Assembly (NCBI GenBank): GCA_037013495.1 | Contig: CM072811.1 | Span: forward strand, 22,628,159 to 22,692,158 | DNA from: Hippophae tibetana | Taxonomy: Eukaryota; Streptophyta; Magnoliopsida; Rosales; Elaeagnaceae | Length of the DNA stretch: 64,000 nucleotides | Direction of reading: 5' to 3' | Part shown: piece after piece, positions 60,801 through 64,000 of the stretch | Layout of the letters: each line of letters starts with the position of its first letter | Numbering within the stretch: position 1 is the stretch's first letter | Notes under the pieces: model-generated | Seen by the model: the letters and a program-made list of their open reading frames with translations, nothing else | Told to the model about the DNA's origin: nothing | Databases searched by the model: none | Made by a program: the position numbers and the translations under genes

Positions 60801-61409
60801 CTTTTCAGACCCAAGAATCACAGCCTCGCACAAAGCATTACCCCACCGATCAAATACCTCTTTTGGTAGAATTGAACGACAATACTCTGGTTCTAACAGT
60901 CCGACACAATCAAAAACAGGGCATTTTATGTTTGTGACGTTCTCTTGAAGCTTAGAAGCCACATACTTGGCCATACAATCGGTACAGTAAGAATGGCTAC
61001 AACCTTTTATGCTAAAACCCTTGTTTCGATTCTTGGGTTCAATGCAAATTTCACAAAGAAAAGTTGGGTTAACATTGAAATTTGAAGACTGTCCAGTTTC
61101 ATAAACCGAAGACGACGAATAGAGTTTTCTTCGATTTTTAAAAGAAGAAAAATTGACGGGCTCAAAATTAAAAATTCGAATTTCATTATCATCGTAATCA
61201 TCAAGGTCGATGATGTTGAAACCTTTGGTTAAAGTTGTAGGGTAAAGAGAAGCCGATATAGCAACCTGTAAATCTCCATCTTCAAAGTACTTATCAACTG
61301 AAATTGGGTTGGACTTGCTCGTTCCCATTTGTGAAACTGGTTCAAAGTGAAATCGGTCATCTTCAAGATCCACAGTCTCGATCAGGGGCTCAATAACCTG
61401 TTTCTCCAT
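57826..61409 (-). CDS. RBR-type (RING-between-RING) E3 ubiquitin ligase
   Basis: Minus strand, two exons: 61409-60517 and 57907-57826, with a 2609-bp GT-AG intron (GCAG|GTCAGT ... TTTCAG|GTGTGG). 893 + 82 nt gives 324 aa. Order: acidic N-terminus (1-115); RING1 (C119, C122, C137, H139, C142, C145, C163, C168); IBR (C206, C211, C228, C231, C236, C239, H244, C249); RING2 (C279, C282, then SEGCLYMKCRCGSAFCYNCG). C292 in the SEGC motif is the expected ubiquitin-thioester cysteine. The last 27 residues, with the end of RING2, come from the small second exon. Known: RBR ligases take ubiquitin from an E2 via RING1 onto the RING2 cysteine, then pass it to substrate. Resembles the short plant RBR proteins of the RSL1 type. 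Looks functional; substrate unknown. Confidence 0.92.
57908..60516 (-). other. Large intron of the RBR gene
   Basis: 2609 bp, mostly non-coding. More than half is a 1371-bp non-autonomous Copia (59040-60410). The remaining 1.2 kb has no recognised coding; a 74-codon minus frame at 58130-58354 shows no domain. Confidence 0.85.
59040..60410 (+). mobile_element. Short non-autonomous Copia element in the RBR intron
   Basis: LTRs 59040-59251 and 60203-60410 (about 210 bp) share TACACGTGTATTAATCTTAT and TTGCTGCTTAGCAACTG. TSD TCATC at 59035-59039 and 60411-60415. A primer-site-like TCGTATGAGGGC follows the first LTR; GAGGGGGA precedes the second. The 950-bp internal part holds only decayed RNase H-like fragments (SSAEAEYKA, about 59850; NPVRHAHTKHIEI, about 59998; DDQLAHLL). 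It is antisense to the RBR gene. Broken, several breaks. Confidence 0.88.
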
Positions 61410-64000
61410 TTTGGTCTTCTTTGTTCACCCTTTCTTTTTCTACTTTTGTTGGACCTGTATTCGTGCGTATCGCCATTAAAGCGATTCGAATTTGAATAAA
61501 AGCACAACTGACACAAATCTTTACGACTAATTTTTCCTGTTAATCAGATGTCACATTCGTGAAAGGAATGGTATTATAACTTAAATTAATTATGTTTTAT
61601 AATTAGTTATAAATTTATATATATATATATATATAATGTAGTATAATGATAAAATATATTTAATTTTAAGCATATATTTATGTTTATTAATATATAATAG
61701 TATAATTATAACTAAATAAAAATTTTAAACATATTTATAAGTAATTATATAAAACGGAATTAACAAACTTTAATTGGAGCTTTGTTGAAAAATTTAATAT
61801 TTTCAAGTACATTCAATTGATTCTCAAATCACCGAAGCAAATTCTTCGTTTTGATTAGTCTCGTCAACTTTTTATTATTTTGTGTCATTATTATTAAAAA
61901 AAATTGATTACAATAAAATAAGATTTTATTTAAAGAATATAATTTATCTACATAATTTTTAAATATTTATTATTGTATTGCATTCAAACTTGGCATCACA
62001 GACCATCCACATTTGGTTTTAGTTTGGTTTTAGTATGTTTGATTATTAAGGGTGTTTGTATTTTATTTGTATCAAATATGTAATATCATTTTTGTAAGTA
62101 TTATAAATATTGTTTATTATTTTGAACAAAATATTTACATGTAAAATTATTTTTAAATTTATTATTAATTTAATCAAGTAAAATCGAATAAATGTTATAA
62201 TTTTAAATAATCATACTTCAAGTATATCTATTATAATTATAATACATATAATTATATTTACGTATTTAATAACATATATTTATAAATCTAAAAAAAATTG
62301 TTACTAAAATATAAAATAAGATATATACTAAAATATTAGATAAGTTATCCTAAATTTTAGCCTAAAAGATAACATAAAATATATTTTAAAAGAATTTTTT
62401 TAAATATAAATCTTCATGATTAATGAGTTTATTTTAAAAGAATTCTTCTTTAAATATGAGTCTTCGTGATTAATGAGTCTACTTTAAAAGAATTTTTTCC
62501 TTAAATATGAATATTCTTAATTAATGGGTATTATTAATCATATTTTTAATAGAAAATATATTTATCAATTACATAGAATTAAAAGTTTTAATTTTTCCTA
62601 TAAATGATATACATTCCTCTTTGTTTCAATTATCTGCACAAAAGTATTATTCTCTTCTTCTTAATCTCTATTGTTTTTCAAATATAATATCATAATTTTT
62701 TAGGTTTTTTACTTAGTTAATCTATCAAATATTAGTAGTTGTATTTGATTGACTAATAAGTCTAATTAATTTATGATATTTTGATCATATGTTCTTATAA
62801 CTTCTTCTTTGTTTTTGTTCTTCAATTGTTAGATCAAATAATTATGTTTGTCATATTATAATATTTGATTTTATTATTAATCTTTAAAGAAGCTATTTTT
62901 ATTGAACTTGTATTTAATCGTTTTGCTCTAAGATTAACAAGTTGATTTGATTTAAGAAACATATGTTTTTGAATCATCTAGTTAGAATTATTCATTATTA
63001 AATTCATTCTAAAACACACGTTGGCACTTGTATTTTTGTGTTAACTCTTTTGCAATTAATTTGTGAACATATCTGATTGGCAAAGAGCTTATTGAAACAT
63101 TGGTCTAGAAACCACTCACGCTAATATTAGAAACTATGAAAAACAAAGCAAGGGCTCGCAAATAAGATACATTGGAGTAGTATCCTAGGAAGGGTAGCAT
63201 AAGAACGAGTTTTTACTTGAATATTTGTTTTTCATAATGGAAAGTTAGATGATCCAGTAGACTGGTGGTTTTTATCTTAGGTCATGGTTGTGGTCTAGGT
63301 TGTTTCCATCTAAAAATATTATGTTTTATTCTTTTATTTCTGCACTTTATTCCTACATGTGACTGCATGTCTGACTATTTTATTTAGGTTATTAAGTTAT
63401 AAATTGATAAAAATTAAAAATAATCTATTTACCCCACTCTAAGTTAATTACGTTCATATTTTATTGAAGTAACTAAGGCTTTGTCTTTTCATTTTATTAT
63501 TCAATATGCACTTAATTTCAAATATCGTGCAATATATATAGAAATAAATGATAAAATAATTATTGTTGCATTCAATAATCAAACAATTCAATAAAATAGT
63601 TCAAAAGTTATGGATATTATATAGTCAATTCAGGTTTTACTTTATAATTTTTCCATGATTTCTATTAGGTGGATTTCATCACAATAATGAAGTAACGCAT
63701 AATTTAACTCATTGATCGAGTACTCGTCTAACTTAAAAGTGTGATCAAGTTGGAAAAGTTATCTACCAATATCTACAAAACCTACCAAACACTAGATTAA
63801 GATTTATATATTTTCATGTAGCAAAAAAAGTATTTATAGATTGAGCACGTATCACATATTATTGGTTAAAATATAGAGAAATAATTGTTTTTAGAGTATG
63901 TGATGAAGTGTTATTTTAGCCAATAAAAATCAAGATTAGTACAATTTTTTCTTTAAAAATACAAATATCCAATAAGAGTATGAAAAATAAAGCAATCTGA
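61410..64000. other. RBR promoter side and AT-rich spacer
   Basis: 61410-61560 is the probable 5' UTR/promoter of the RBR gene. Beyond it the sequence is AT-rich with a (TA)n at about 61616-61634 and a tandem repeat at 62383-62530. 62600-63300 is somewhat less AT-biased with CCTATAAATGATAT at 62597 and resembles an LTR or leader, but no partner repeat lies in the window. Confidence 0.5.
62383..62530 (+). repeat. Tandem repeat, about 49 bp x 3
   Basis: Units begin A(T/C)TTTAAAAGAATT at 62383, 62431 and 62481 and carry TCTTC(A/G)TGATTAATGAGT; the third copy is the most diverged. Confidence 0.88.

Noticed and set aside
1-64000. Toxin, defence or biosynthetic cluster
   Set aside because: The three intact genes are unrelated single plant genes separated by repeats; no cluster logic is visible.

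Overview
This window is nuclear DNA from a flowering plant, most likely a eudicot. It is strongly AT-rich. The genes have GT-AG introns and encode plant-type proteins: a GPI-anchored GH17 glucanase with an X8 domain, a pro-pectinesterase, and a small RBR ubiquitin ligase. The rest is dominated by plant Copia and Gypsy LTR retrotransposons, with tRNA-iMet or tRNA-Asp primer sites, TRIMs and a Tourist-like MITE family. I cannot name the species. No rRNA, tRNA, CRISPR or prokaryote-style system was seen.

Three host genes look whole. (1) A beta-1,3-glucanase, + strand, 7302-9335, two exons, 497 aa, carries a 31-base C run in its intron. (2) A pectin methylesterase with an inhibitor-like pro-region, + strand, 32765-35882, three exons, 511 aa. 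(3) A RING-between-RING E3 ligase, - strand, 57826-61409, two exons, 324 aa; its 2.6 kb intron holds a small non-autonomous Copia element. The first two act on the cell wall; nothing else links the three genes.

Fragments of further host genes lie among the repeats. They are a NACK/HINKEL-type kinesin tail exon (5488-5800), pieces of COG3 (conserved oligomeric Golgi complex subunit 3; 45056-45125, 53350-53400, 53669-53769), a C-Myc-binding-protein-like exon (47095-47317 plus 52735-52768) and an unrecognised 87-codon frame (31378-31641, -).

Layout: 1-5206, Copia (TNT1/Tork-like) cut by the left edge; 5.2-9.6 kb, kinesin fragment and glucanase; 11-27 kb, a stack of minus-strand Copia and Gypsy elements with two solo LTRs; 27-32.7 kb, AT-rich spacer; 32.8-35.9 kb, pectinesterase; 37.7-39.7 kb, two head-to-head MITEs filled with telomere-like repeats; 40.5-43.2 kb, decayed Gypsy gag and other transposon-like sequence; 45-53.8 kb, the most informative stratigraphy (below); 54.8-55.8 kb, a Copia 3' end duplicated as a near-perfect inverted repeat; 57.8-61.4 kb, RBR gene; 61.4-64 kb, AT-rich spacer.

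The 45-53.8 kb block can be read in layers from target-site duplications. A COG3 exon was split by a minus-strand Copia element with about 200 bp LTRs that keeps only gag and protease. That element carries an antisense piece of the C-Myc-binding-protein-like gene next to its primer site. A TNT1-like Copia (TSD CCTTC) landed inside that piece. A 318 bp TRIM (TSD TTAGT) landed in the TNT1-like element, and a 352 bp TRIM (TSD ATTAT) landed in the LTR of the outer element. The gag-only element with host cargo and the telomere-repeat MITE pair are the best candidates for something not yet described.
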